From: Adiantum capillus-veneris
Lineage: Eukaryota > Streptophyta > Polypodiopsida > Polypodiales > Pteridaceae
Direction: 5' to 3'
DNA length: 64,000 nt
Assembly (NCBI GenBank): GCA_014529385.2
Contig: CM043966.1
Coordinates: forward strand, 41,104,037 to 41,168,036
Under the pieces are notes generated by a model. It did no database searches, was not told the DNA's origin, and saw only the letters and a program-made list of their open reading frames with translations. The position numbers and the translations under genes were made by a program. Below are positions 21,547 through 32,118 of the stretch, one piece after another; within the stretch, counting starts at the first letter, position 1, and every line of letters begins with the position of its first letter.

Positions 21547-21756
21547 CATAGTCGTCCTCGACTATGAGGTAGAAGAGATAAAGTCTTAGTCATTAGTCAA
21601 TCGTACTTAGCGGGTAAAGGATCCCTTTTTACCCTACGACATCTTTCCAAGATGGATGACTAATCCATTTGGTGCTTGGGAGACATAACTGCCGCAAGCA
21701 TGTCTGCTCTTTAGTCCATTTCATTCTCCCAAAGTAGAGTGACAAATTCTACTTGG
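21547..21756 (-). other. Chain of stem-loops between pol and 3' LTR of C
   Basis: Plus-strand coordinates: CATAGTCG/CGACTATG perfect (21547-21566), GGGTAAA/TTTACCC perfect (21612-21634), CCAAGATGGAT/ATCCATTTGG (21647-21672), AGACAT/ATGTCT (21681-21705) and CCAAAGTAGA/TCTACTTGG (21729-21756). Five hairpins in 210 bases, ending 18 bases from the LTR. Order and spacing match B and D. Confidence 0.68.
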
Positions 21757-21887
21757 TGTTTGAGAGACGTCGTCATCACAAACATGATTCTAAGCATGCA
21801 TACTAATTAAATTTGTGCACAATTAAAAAGAGGACTAGTCATATAAGACAAAAACATGAGTCATTTAAAAGAAATTTGTACATTTGC

Positions 21888-24800
21888 TTACTCTAATGTA
21901 GCATTGTAAGCATTGACAAGGTTCATACAATCCTTAAGTTGTACTCCTTGCATCCATTTAGCATCTTCAAAAGGATAATTTTTGAACTTAATAAGATACT
22001 GTCGGATTATCTTACCATGTCGTGGTACCTTGTCTTCATGCCAAAGGACAGCTTCGGGTTGTAGCACCTCTTCTTACTCTTCGAGTTCGGGAGGGTCTTC
22101 AATAATTGGTTCAATTGGTGGCTCTCCTTTGTAGGGCTTAAGTAGGCTTACATGAAAGGCATTGTGTATAAGCCAATGGTTGGGCAACTTGAGTTGATAA
22201 GCCGTCTCATTGATAGGCTTCAAGATTTGGAAAGGACCATAGTATCTTTTTGCTAGTTTAGCATAATACTTTTGATGGCCCGTAGAATTTTTGCCCGTCG
22301 TTTGCCTTAATCGAGCCTTAGGAAACTTGAGTAAGACCCAATCATTTTCTTTGAACATTAAGGCTCTTCTGTGCTTATCAGCAGCAGCTTTCTGCCTTTG
22401 TTGAGAGATGGCTATAGCTTCCCTAATCTTTTGAAAAGATTCTTGTAGGTCACGGCTATACTCATCGGCGGCGAAGATCTTCCCATGTACTTTCAGTAGC
22501 AAGGGACTTTTAGGTCTTCCCTCTATGATCTCGAAAGGTGCTTTTCCCGTAGAAGTATGTACAGTATTATTGTAGACATACTCTACAAGAGGTAAGTACT
22601 TTTCCCATTGTGAGCGTTGATCTACTTCGGTAACATAAGTCTTGAGTAGATCAAGTATCGTAAGATTGGCTATCTCACTTTGGCCATCCGTTTGTGGGTG
22701 ATAGGCCGAAGAGAAATTCAATCTTGTTCCTAGATTTTCAAAGAGACCTTTCCAGAAATTACTGGTCATTCTAGGATCTCTATCTGACACGATGGATGTG
22801 GGTAATCCATGGTGCTTGAAAATATGAGATATGAAGAGAGTTGCCATTTGGTGTGCCTTAATAGTCTTTTTGACAGGAATGAAATGGGCTTGCTTGCTAA
22901 ACCTATCAACTATTGTCCATATTCCTGTATTCCCATGGATAGACTTGGGTAATCCAAAGATGAAATCCATGGATATACTCTCCCATGGTGAATTTGGAAT
23001 AGGCAATGGGTGGAGTAATCCAGGTTGCTTCCCTCTATCATACTTGGTCTTTTGGCATACTACACATTTTGATACATACTCTTGTATGTCCACTTTCATG
23101 GTAGGCCAATAGAAGTACGTCTCTACTCCTCGGAGAGTAGGTTGAATACCTCTATGCCCCGCATATGGAGGAGCATGGGATTCATACATAACCTTCTCAC
23201 GAAGGGAATGGGTAACACATAGCCTATTGCCGTGGAGAAGATAACCATCCTGCAAGGTGAATGGTTCCTCTTTCTTCCCCAAAGCAAGGGCTGACATTAT
23301 GTCTCTAAAGTCAGGGTCAGTAGCATACTCATCTATCATAGAGGATAGATCATTGTGAGTAGCTATAGACACCGCATTAACTTTTGGTCGTCGTGAAAGT
23401 GCATCGGCAACTTGATTGTGCTTACCAGATATGTGAGCAATATGGAATTAAATTGCGAAAGAAAATTTGCCCACCTCATTTGTTTGTCGGAAAGCTTGGT
23501 TTGCGTCATGAAATACTTGAGACTTTGGTGGTCGGTTCGTAGGATAAATGGAGTCCCCAATAGGTAGTGCTTCCATGTGTCTAGGGCATGTAGAACAGCT
23601 AAAAGCTCTTTCTCATAAATTCCCAAGACTCGTTCATCACCATTGAGCCTTCGGCTCTCATATGCTATGGCATGCCCTTCTTGAAGCAAAACCGCTCCAA
23701 GGCAATCACCACAAGCAATACATTGGACCTCAAATGGCTTTGAGAGATCCGGAAGCACGAGGACTGGTTGGGAAGTAAGCGTCTCTTTGAGTTTTTCAAA
23801 AGCATTTTGCTCCTTAGTAGTCCATAAAAACTTAACGTTCTTCTTAGTTAAGTCATGTAATGGTTCTGCTACTTGAGAGAATTTTGCTATGAAGCGTCTA
23901 TAGTATGCTCACATACCACTAAAGCTTCTCAGCTCATGTAGATTCCTTGGGGTAGTCCATGCTTTTATTACCTCTAACTTTGATGGATCCATTTGGATAC
24001 CATCTTTAGAGATAATATGACCTAAGTATTGAATCTCTTGAAGGAAGAAATCGCTTTTCTTTTGGTTGAGATAAAGCTTGTTCTCCCTCAATGCTTGAAA
24101 AATCACTTGGAGATGCTGCTTATGTTCCTCCAAAGACTTGGAGTAGATGATGATATCATCAAAGAACACTCTAGTGAATTTTCGATATGGTCTAGAAATT
24201 TTCTCCATCAAACGATTGAACGTAGCTGGTGCATTAGTCAAGCCAAAAGGCATGACTAGATATTCATCAAGTCCAAACGTTGTGCGAAACGCGGTCTTTA
24301 AGATATCTTCATCCACTATCCTTATTTGATGATAGCCACTCTTAAGGTCAATCCTACTGAAGTAGGTAGAGCCTTGTAGCTTATCAAACAGATCTTCTAC
24401 CCGAGGCACGGGAAATCTGTTTTTGATAGTGATATGGTTTAGTGCTCGATAGTCCACACACATACGGTATGTACCATCTTTCTTTTGCACTAAAAGGACT
24501 GGAGAACAAAAGGGAGAGAAACTAGGCCTCACCATCCCTTTGTCTACCAATTCCTGTACTTGCCTCATAATCTCCTCTTGTTGAGCTTGTGAGACTCGAT
24601 AAGGAGGTTTGTTAGGCGGTGACCTTCCTGGAAGGAGCTCAATACGATGGTCATCATTCCCTCGTTTTGGAGGTAGGTCCATAGGGATATCATCGATGAA
24701 CACATCTTGGAATCCTTTTAGAAAAGTAGACAAGTCTAACTCTTCTTGATTCCTATCATTTTCATTTGATGAAACATTATTAGCTTGTAGAGACTCTTTG

Positions 24801-26677
24801 ACATAAATCATGTACGCAGAAACTGATCTCTTCATTGATTTATCAAAAGAAAGAGGATTTACAAGTAGAATAGTGCGACCACGCTCACTAGCATCTATAT
24901 ACATGTTCTTTCCCCTGTAGGTGAAGTAAATTCTCCTTTCAGGGAACTTCATGTTGGCAGCCATGCGATCAAACCATGGTGCCCCTAGGATAACATCCTG
25001 CTGTTGGAGAGGAGAGATGAAGAAATCTTCTTTGTCAACATAGCTTTGGACATGAAGCCTCAACTTCCCAATCAAGGGAGTAACGGAGGCTTGTTGTCCC
25101 TTGAAAGCTGCATCAGCTGTTACTATATCTCCCATCTCAAAAGCTTGAATGCCCAACTTGGTGGCCAACTCTATTGATATGAAGTTGAGAGTAGAGCCTG
25201 GGTCAAATAAGATGAAGGCATCATGCTCTCTTACCTTTCCCCAAGCATAGGAGAGTGATGATCCTTTGCAATGAGCATCCTCTTTTGGAGCTTCGATGGT
25301 GGAAGCCCTAGGAGTCTCATTGCGAGTATTCTTCTTGGGGCAAGAACGATAGCCATGTCCTTGCTCTCCACACTTGAAACATTTATGGTCCTTGCGAAAA
25401 GCTTCAAGATCTTCAGGAGAGAGTTTGTTTTTACCTTTGGAAATTCCCTTTTCCTTGGACCGATTGTTGTTGTTGTTGTTGTTGGTGTTGGAAGTGCCTT
25501 GGGAATTATTTTGAGCATTGGATTTCCCCTTTGCATCATTTTTATCTTTGTTTTCCATGGGCTTGACATTACGTCTAGCCCCTTGATGGAAATTGATGCG
25601 TGAAGCAACCATGGTGTGGTGGATTACTTCGGTAATAGTACCGGGCCGTTGAGAGTTGATGTATTCGGCCATCTCTTCAGGTAATCCCGCATAGAATTGC
25701 TGTCTTTGCTCGGCAAAGTTTATCTTTTGAAAGACAGTAGCTTTGAGATGTAAATCCCAAAACTTGTCTACATACTTGTTGATAGACTCATGAGAGAGAA
25801 GCTTCAAGCCGCGCCATTCGGTAAGAACTTTATCTTTAGTATCGCTTGGCAGAAATTGCTTCATGATGGAAACTCGTAGAGTTTTCCATGTCTTTGGGGC
25901 TTCTCCATTGCCACGAAGGCTAGCCCACCATTGACGAGCTGATTTTTGGAAGTGCATAGCTACATGACGTAGCTTGGAGGACTCTGTGAAGCACTCGTCC
26001 CCAAAGGCCACATCAAATTGCTGGATGAAGGCCAACACTTTGTCAGTAGCACCAAAGGTGCCTTCGTAGGTGAGAAAAGAGATACTCTTTCCTCCCTCCT
26101 TGAACTTCTTTAGCTTTTGTGACCTTCGCCATGCAGGAAATGATTTGCGATGTCCTCCCCTCTTGTATTCTCTAGGCGAATAGCCATAAGTTTCATCGGA
26201 AGAGGAGGAAGGTGAAGAAGAAGGAGAAGAGGGTGACCTCTTCCTAGCCCTTTTCTTCCTTTGTTTCCTCTCTTGCCTTTCAGAGTGATGAGGAGAAGGA
26301 CTATGGGTTGCTCTTTTCCTCTTGGGAGGAGTAGGCGATCGTCTAGACCGCCTTCTTCGTGGAGCCACATCTTCAGAAGAACTTAGACTTTCATTGCTTT
26401 CTTTCTCTTTGGATTCCTCCTCTCGAATGGGAGAGAGTCTTCTTTTGGGGGTCTCTTCAAGAGGCCTCCTAAGCTCTCTCTCCTCTTGGAGAGGAAGGGA
26501 AATTCCATAGGCACGAAGTTGTTGAGTAACTTCGGTTTGCAAAGTAGGGTTGCCCATAGCTTGTTGCAACCTAGTCACAAGATAATTCACAAACATGGGA
26601 GCATCATCATTCGCACGTTCATGTGCAAAATTAAAGCTATCAATGTTCATTCTACTCTCTTGATTATTGTCAGCCAT
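21888..26677 (-). pseudogene. gag-pol: gag-pol of element C, near-intact (three frame defects)
   Basis: ATG at 26677. The first frame is open for 922 codons: Gag N-terminus, Arg/Ser-rich segment (residues ~80-165), capsid-like core (~210-345), an Asn run (~400), CCHC knuckle CFKCGEQGHGYRSC (~430), protease with DPGS (~489), and reverse transcriptase (~690-922; FFDDII near 838). It stops at TGA 23909-23911, where D has a Cys codon and B has the same TGA. The same frame then encodes RNase H, whose first acidic site reads CIACGD instead of CDACGD. A one-base deletion near 23447 shifts into a 432-codon integrase frame with H..H and CVVC finger and DD-E motifs (MDF, SDRD, DGQSE). A TAA at 22074-22076 (CAA in D) precedes the chromodomain-like tail, which ends at 21888. 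Confidence 0.95.
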
Positions 26678-26872
26678 GTTAACAAAATTTTATGTATGTA
26701 CTTAGTGTATGCTTTGGCAATTCAAAACCTTAGTTGCCACTCCTCTTAGCCTTTGAAAATTAGCTCTTAAGTATCTACACCCACGGCTCAAAGTGGTTAA
26801 TTATAGAGAGTAGAGGAGTAGGTCTAACATAGGAGAGTTGCCAAGGGCTAGCTCCTTTCGGACTTCTTATGG

Positions 26873-26922
26873 CTCAATAATGGTAAAGCCGTAGGCAAGT
26901 CTAAAAAGACTCCATTATTAAG
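26873..26922 (-). other. Leader stem-loop of C
   Basis: Plus-strand arms CTCAATAATGG (26873-26883) and CCATTATTAAG (26912-26922) pair with one G-U wobble in the element RNA. An inner AGTCT/AGACT hairpin (26899-26911) fills the loop. It is at the same place in the leader as 8604-8675 in B and 45981-46030 in D. Confidence 0.65.
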
Positions 26923-27079
26923 TCCAAAGCTCGCGAGGTGTGCACCATCCCCCACATAGTGGGCTTAACAAAACCGATATTAGATCCCAGTTCCACTTAC
27001 TCTATTATAATTAACAACATCAACCATTTATAGGCTACTTAAGGACCTCTCTTCTTAAGCAAGAAAAGAGAAACCAAAT

Positions 27080-27091
27080 GCTCTGATACCA
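27080..27091 (-). promoter_or_regulatory. Primer-binding site of element C
   Basis: Plus strand GCTCTGATACCA (TGGTATCAGAGC on the element strand), one base inside the 5' LTR. Initiator tRNA-Met type. Confidence 0.95.
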
Positions 27092-27092
27092 A

Positions 27093-28789
27093 TGTAATGG
27101 AATTTGCCTATTCAATTTGAGAATAGCGGAATTTAATGAGAGTACTTTCAAGAAATGATTTTGTGAGCATAGCGGGTAGACATAATTGAAGATAGCAACA
27201 TAATCATAGCAATTAGTTAACTTGGCATAGACAATACTTTTGCAAGAGAGAGATTTTAGAGAACATGACAACAGTTGAGGACCGGATTTATGTGGAGCCG
27301 GTCCCCCCTCCAATAGGCATTTGTATTATGATTTCTCCCATAAAGAGAGACTTGTTACAATACAGTCTTTGTGTTCCTTGTGACCTAGGTGATGCCATGA
27401 AGATGGAAGGCTTCATGCATCACAAACATAACATAAACTTGAAGAAAGCTTTAACTATACCAAGCCTCAGTCCCAAGACCTCAAACACCTTCGAAGGTGG
27501 AGAGAGCTAGCAGGGAATGAGGGTAGGGAAGAGGAAGAAGAAACATTTCATACGAGAAAGAGCTAGTTCCTCACTTATCATAACTCTTGAGCTAGCATAC
27601 ATAATAGCATAGTAATGAAGAAGAAGGAGATGACAAGCTCAAGCATTGAAGCATGGCTCTTGGTTGGATTTGCACTCCATAGCCAAGAGTGTTGGTGTAG
27701 GCTCTCAACCTCTACTTCCTTGGAGAGGGAGCTCTTGCACTTTGCATAGCACACAATTAGAGTGTTTGTGAGTGTGTGTGGGTGAGTATACCCCTCAAGC
27801 AAGCCCCTAGCTAGCTTGGGTTGACCCCCCCTTGTAGCTCATGCTTGAAGCTCATTGGACCCTCCCAGGCCTAGCCAATCACAAGCAAGAGCCATTACAA
27901 GCAACATGGGTAGCCTTGGGACAAGTGTCCCCCTTTCCGCTTTGAGAGAGAGGACTTGATAAATGCAAAATCAATTAGATAATTCAAGTAATTTATCATT
28001 GGACCCCTTTGAAGCCTAGCCAATAGGCTTAAAGCAACACATGAAGGTAACATGGGTAGGGACCTGACATGTGTCCTTGCTGCCTCTTCAAGTTGGGGAT
28101 TCCCTTGTGTGTGTGAGTGGGTGTTCTCTCTCTAGCCCCTAGGAAAAGGGCTCGCCCCCCCTCTTGTAGGAATGCTTTTGACTTTAGGTGATCAAGCACC
28201 TTACTCACCAAGCATGACAAAGCACTTGAACTAGGGGGTGTTCCCACAAGCATCTCAGGCAAGCTTCTCAAGGCACCTCAAGTACCTTAATCATGCAGCA
28301 AGACAAGCACCTCAAGCATGGAGCCATTCAAGCACCTCAAGCATCTTAATCAAGCACCTCAAGCATGACAAACACCTCAAGCATGACAAGCACCTCAAGC
28401 ATGACAAACACCTCAAGCACGACAAGCACCTCAAGCAGGACAAACACCTCAAGCACGACAAGCACCTCAAGCAGGACAAGCACCTCGAGCTTGGGCCGGG
28501 TTCCCACCTCAAGCTCAGCCCTAGCTTACCTAAGGTCAAAGGACTTTTACACACATTTATTGGAGGTCTTCAATGAAGCTAACCCTAAGGTCTTATGCTC
28601 CATTGGTTAGCCTTGCTCTTTGATAGACCATCTCCCTTTTGGGCCCCTTTACCATTGGCCCCGTGTTGAGATAGATCTATAAGCACATATCTATATCTTA
28701 GCACTTGTTCCCGTTTATTCTCCCACATTAAGTGATCAATTTAATATGAGAAAACCATTTGGGTTGGTTAGATATTAGATTTTATGACA
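27093..28789 (-). mobile_element. 5' LTR of element C
   Basis: Plus-strand reading TGTAATGGAATT to ATTTTATGACA, 1697 bp. It is almost the same as 19867-21528; the length difference of 35 bases is explained by two extra 18-bp units and one lost base (GGGCCGGG against GGGACCGGG). Confidence 0.93.
28351..28490. repeat. 18-bp LTR minisatellite, seven units
   Basis: Unit CACCTCAAGCAYGACAAR, seven in a row here against five in the 3' LTR of the same element (about 21135-21224). Variants alternate CATGAC, CACGAC and CAGGAC. All LTRs of the family carry a form of this repeat; in plus-strand copies it reads GCTTGAGGTGCTTG. The KHLKHDKHLK-type frames across it are artefacts. Confidence 0.9.
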
Positions 28790-29133
28790 TTTGGACTGCC
28801 TTACAGAGTGTAGATGGAGCTATTGCATGCTTTGACATTGCAGTGAGGATGCCCAATGATGCTTTGGAGGCTGTCCAATTGAACAAGCATTGGACTCTCA
28901 GTAATGTGCAGGAACATTTGGCTATTATGGGTTTTGAGGACCTTCAACAAGTGCAATTTCGTTTACAAGGTCACAAGGTGAGAATCCTTCACCAAATTTT
29001 CATTCCATCAAAGTTGGACGATCATTGGCTACTTTTTTATAGTGAATGTCGGCAGATTGGGAAGAGAATGGAAGAAAAAATGAAGGTTCAGGAGGATTGG
29101 GGCATGGATGGAGCTATGCTATCACTGTTATAG
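28790..29133 (+). other. Unrecognised coding-like sequence, right part
   Basis: Directly after element C a plus-strand frame reads WTALQSVDGAIACFDIAVR, later NKHWTLSNVQEHLAIMGFED and FIPSKLDDHWLLFYSEC, ending at TAG 29131-29133. Composition is that of a real globular protein. I do not recognise the family. After the stop there is a short AT-rich tail with CTTTGTAACTC and CAAAAAAATT, which could be a 3' untranslated region or a LINE-type end. It is the probable continuation of 19475-19866. Confidence 0.4.
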
Positions 29134-29440
29134 CTTTGTAACTCTTGCATTTTTGGAAACAATCCCCTATGTAATCAATATGCTTTGCTTCAAAAAAATT
29201 AAGACTTTGAATATAAATTTTCACTCTATAATGCCCGTCTTACAACTTGTTTTAGAACCATGTTTAGTTATTATTGAAATCTAACCGTCACATTGAGACG
29301 GAAGTTCATTTTTGGTGAAAGTCTTTTTTTTTTGGAAAAGTGCTTTCTTTAAAAAAGGGACCATTATTAAAGGGGGGACTGCATAACTCATTCAAACCTT
29401 TCACTTTCGCAACCCTTGAGCTCCTCCACTCTCTATCTGC
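29134..29440. other. AT-rich spacer, no gene seen
   Basis: Short A and T runs and no family resemblance. A GCTTCAAAAAAATT stretch at 29185-29205 could be the end of the preceding transcript-like unit. Confidence 0.4.
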
Positions 29441-29447
29441 ACCCCAG

Positions 29448-30650
29448 GATAGATATGGACATCTCCATAGTCTCTGCATCTGTACCCACATCCACCCAAC
29501 TGTCACGTTTCACCCTCTTCCTCGAGGACACCAAGACAAGGAGAAGTTTGACCTCCACACCTTCTTTACTCATCTCCTCGATCTTGATGCCACAATTGCC
29601 CTCCACATGGATGCATTTGCCAAGATTTTAGCGTTCATGGAGTCCAACACATCATAAAATATGCCGTATCTATCTCCCCACATGTAGGGATCTGGGTGCC
29701 TTGGGATCTCTTGTGCTACATACACAAAGGTGATCGCCCATTCTCCAAGCGGTTGAGCGGTTCCAAGAAATTGTCACCAATGCAGGCCATTTCTTGGACG
29801 ACCAAGCCCCAGGGGTGCCAGTGCTCAAGAAGCACAAGTTGGGGGTGGAGTACCTTTCTTGGCTGGCAATTCTTTGTGAGTGAGGGACCTGATTTAGAGG
29901 ATCTCCACCTACCACACTTTCAGGTTGGGTCCTTCATTAAGGACGCCAATGGGCAGGAGGGTGTCCCCATGAACCCTGCAATGGAAGGCCAGACACTTCG
30001 TCTTGAGTTACCCAGTGGGCTCAAGGAGGTGGTTGAGAATCCATCACTGTGGCTGGCACTAGTGACACTCTAGTGGATGCACCACTGATGGATGAGGCTA
30101 TCCCTGAGGTAAAAATCAACCACTTCTCCTTAGTGGTAGTGGGTGGGGAGGAGTATATCTTTATGCATGACTTGGAGAAAGCATTTGGTTCGTGCATGGA
30201 TGAGTACTTGAGCATGCTATGCACCAATGTCCAATTTCTCATAGATAGTGCATCAGATGCCCTTGAAAGCAAGCTCTTGCCATTCGGGGACTCTGTTACT
30301 GACACTATTGCAGTTGTGTGTGCAGAGGTCCTGGCAGTAGAGCAGATGCACGTGGTCGAGGAAGAATTATAGGTCATGCAAGCCAAGGTTGTGGCTGCTA
30401 GGATGCCTACTTCATTGTAGAATCCCTCCTCTGATGATCCAAAGCTCGTGGATGCGATGAAATCAAGCATCGACTTGGGTGGAAAGGGAAATAAGGAGGA
30501 GGAGGAGGTAAACTCTATCCTAATTTCCATGCTATTTTTACTGCCCTTCATTGTCTTTTTCTTACCCTTGACTGGTTTATGACAGGACATCCTGGAGGTT
30601 GATGAGTTTGCAGCAAGGATGAGCGGCATGCGGACGGCCTTTGGACCTTA
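29448..30650 (+). pseudogene. Degraded unrecognised gene with a plausible intron
   Basis: Coding-like plus-strand segments follow one another in changing frames: KEKFDLHTFFTHLLDLDATI (~29560), a HFLDDQAPGVPVLKKHKLG frame (~29795), SFIKDANGQEGVPMNPAMEG (~29930), then a 107-codon frame 30049-30372 with HFSLVVVGGEEYIFMHDLEK. The last frame continues across two TAG codons (30370 and 30418) into an acidic end KGNKEEEE, then a GTAAACTC...TTATGACAG interval (30509-30585) with intron-like borders. The exon after it reads DILEVDEFAARMSGMR and stops at about 30650. Several frameshifts and stops make this a pseudogene. It is not a retroelement gene I recognise and may be an old host-gene copy. Confidence 0.35.
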
Positions 30651-31366
30651 GTCTTTCCTTGCACATTACATATGACAACTCCCCCTGGCGACGTTGCCAT
30701 TGCACACAATGAATTTACTCCCCAAGGCCATTTCATGACATGATCATTGAAAGCTTTGAGCAAGGTTTTGTGTTTGTGCACCATTGCTCGAACTGCACAT
30801 CTTGTGTTCCTAGTGCGTAGATCCCTTGTATGCACAACATTTAGCACTCGCTTTCATGGAAAAGTGCTTGACCAGATAGGGATACACGCTTTCTTTGGCT
30901 CAACTAACCCTTAGGCAATAGGGCACTCCCTCCTGGCCGGCGAGTTGCCTTACGTGCAAGAGAGGCGCCAGGAAATGGCAAAGAATATTATGAGCTCCTC
31001 AGATGTATGATGTAAATTCAACTTTTTGAAAGTAATGAAATATATATTGAATTGTCTCTCTATCTTGTACATTCTTTTCAATGTGATCTCTCAATCTTGT
31101 AAATTATTGAAATTAGTGTTGTGTTTTAATAAGCGGTGTCCTTTTTGCTTTAAGCAACAACTCAACATAAGTGGGACCACTGTCAAGAGGGCGGGAATGG
31201 GTCACTTGGGTTGAAATGATGCTTGGGAATTTGAATTGAAGCTGCACTTGTGCTTTTCTAGTGTTTAGAGTTGCATGCCAGCCCAAATAGGGCCACAAGG
31301 GGGTTTTACAGAGTGTTGCTACATAAACACTTGATTTCATAGAATATCTCACTATTTCTCGGATCC
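30651..31366. other. No recognisable gene
   Basis: Moderately AT-rich sequence with short frames on both strands that show no family resemblance. GGGCCACAAGGGGG near 31290 resembles the arm of the hairpin at 31367. Confidence 0.4.
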
Positions 31367-31493
31367 TGGAGTGCAAACAAGACCAAAAAATGCCAAAAAG
31401 GGGGTGGCCACAAGGGCGCGCAAATGGGCCAATGCTTTGCGCGCCCTTGTGGACACCCCCTTTTTGGCATTTTCTGGTCTTGTTTGCACTCCA
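31367..31493. repeat. Foldback hairpin 1 (58-bp arms, 11-base loop)
   Basis: The left arm 31367-31424 (starting TGGAGTGCAAACAAGACC, ending GGGCGCGCAAA) is complementary to 31436-31493 with only two mismatches. The loop is TGGGCCAATGC. A transcript would form a long near-perfect hairpin. It is related to the hairpin at 31622-31763, 255 bases away. The overlapping frames on both strands are mirror artefacts. Confidence 0.92.
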
Positions 31494-31621
31494 TGACGCC
31501 AATAATCGTGAGATAAAGTTTGAATTTAATTGTTAATGCACATGATCACTCCCTTCCACTTAACTTAATACATTAAGAAGCCAAAAAGGCAAATCATTTT
31601 GGGGGCAATATAAAAATCATA

Positions 31622-31763
31622 TGAGGCATACAAGGCCAGAAAAGGCCAAAAAGGGCGTGCCCACGAGGGTGCACAAATGGGCTGAACAGGACTTCTGTTC
31701 GGCCCATCTGTGCGCCCTTATGGCCACCCCCTTTTTGTCTTTTCTTGGCCTTGTATGCCCTCA
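31622..31763. repeat. Foldback hairpin 2 (~68-bp arms, 5-base loop)
   Basis: The left arm from TGAGGCATACAAGGCCAG to GAACAG (31622-31689) pairs with 31695-31763 at roughly 85% by eye; the loop is GACTT. Sequence and right flank (TTTAAATTTAATTGTTCATGCAC) match those of hairpin 1, so the two are diverged tandem copies of a ~255-bp unit. Confidence 0.9.
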
Positions 31764-32118
31764 AAGACACCATCATATGTCAATATTTAGTTTAAATTTA
31801 ATTGTTCATGCACAACATCACTTAACTTAAAAAACATGAAGAAGAAAAAATGCAAATGAATTTGGAGACAGTAGATACAAAACTCTCAATCATTTTGTCA
31901 TTGCAAAATCATCTGAGTACAAAAGCAGGGTGTGCAATACAAAAAGTTAGGTGTAACTTCGGCTAATTCTTGAACTCTTGTCGCAATTGGCATGCAAGAT
32001 GCATGTCCGTTGGTTGTATTGTCACTCTCTTTGCATGTATGACGCATAGGTTGGTATCTTCCAACACAAAGATGATGTGGGCTTCTACATCTTCTTGAAT
32101 ATCCTCTAGCACCATTGC
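31764..32118. other. AT-rich flank of the hairpins, no gene seen
   Basis: The first ~100 bases are the right flank shared with hairpin 1 (compare 31494-31600). After that I see only short frames without family resemblance. Confidence 0.4.

Larger units (their letters stand above)
19867..28789 (-). mobile_element. Gypsy element C, complete and youngest copy of the family
   Basis: 8,923 bp with LTRs at 19867-21528 (3') and 27093-28789 (5'), primer site 27080-27091, gag-pol 26677-21888, and the 3' stem-loop region. The LTRs show only about ten substitutions over 1.66 kb by eye plus a 36-bp repeat-number difference, so the insertion is recent compared with its neighbours. Flanks are TGTGG on the left and TTTGG on the right, a 5-bp target duplication with one mismatch. 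It interrupts the coding-like sequence 19475/29133. Confidence 0.95.

Noticed and set aside
28238-28610. Protein with regular KHLKHDKHLK repeats
   Set aside because: Produced by the 18-bp (six-codon) minisatellite inside the LTR; the same repeat is open in several frames and has different unit numbers in the two LTRs.
31113-31502. Minus-strand 129-codon frame over hairpin 1
   Set aside because: It crosses both arms of the inverted repeat, so its second half mirrors the first; no independent coding evidence.
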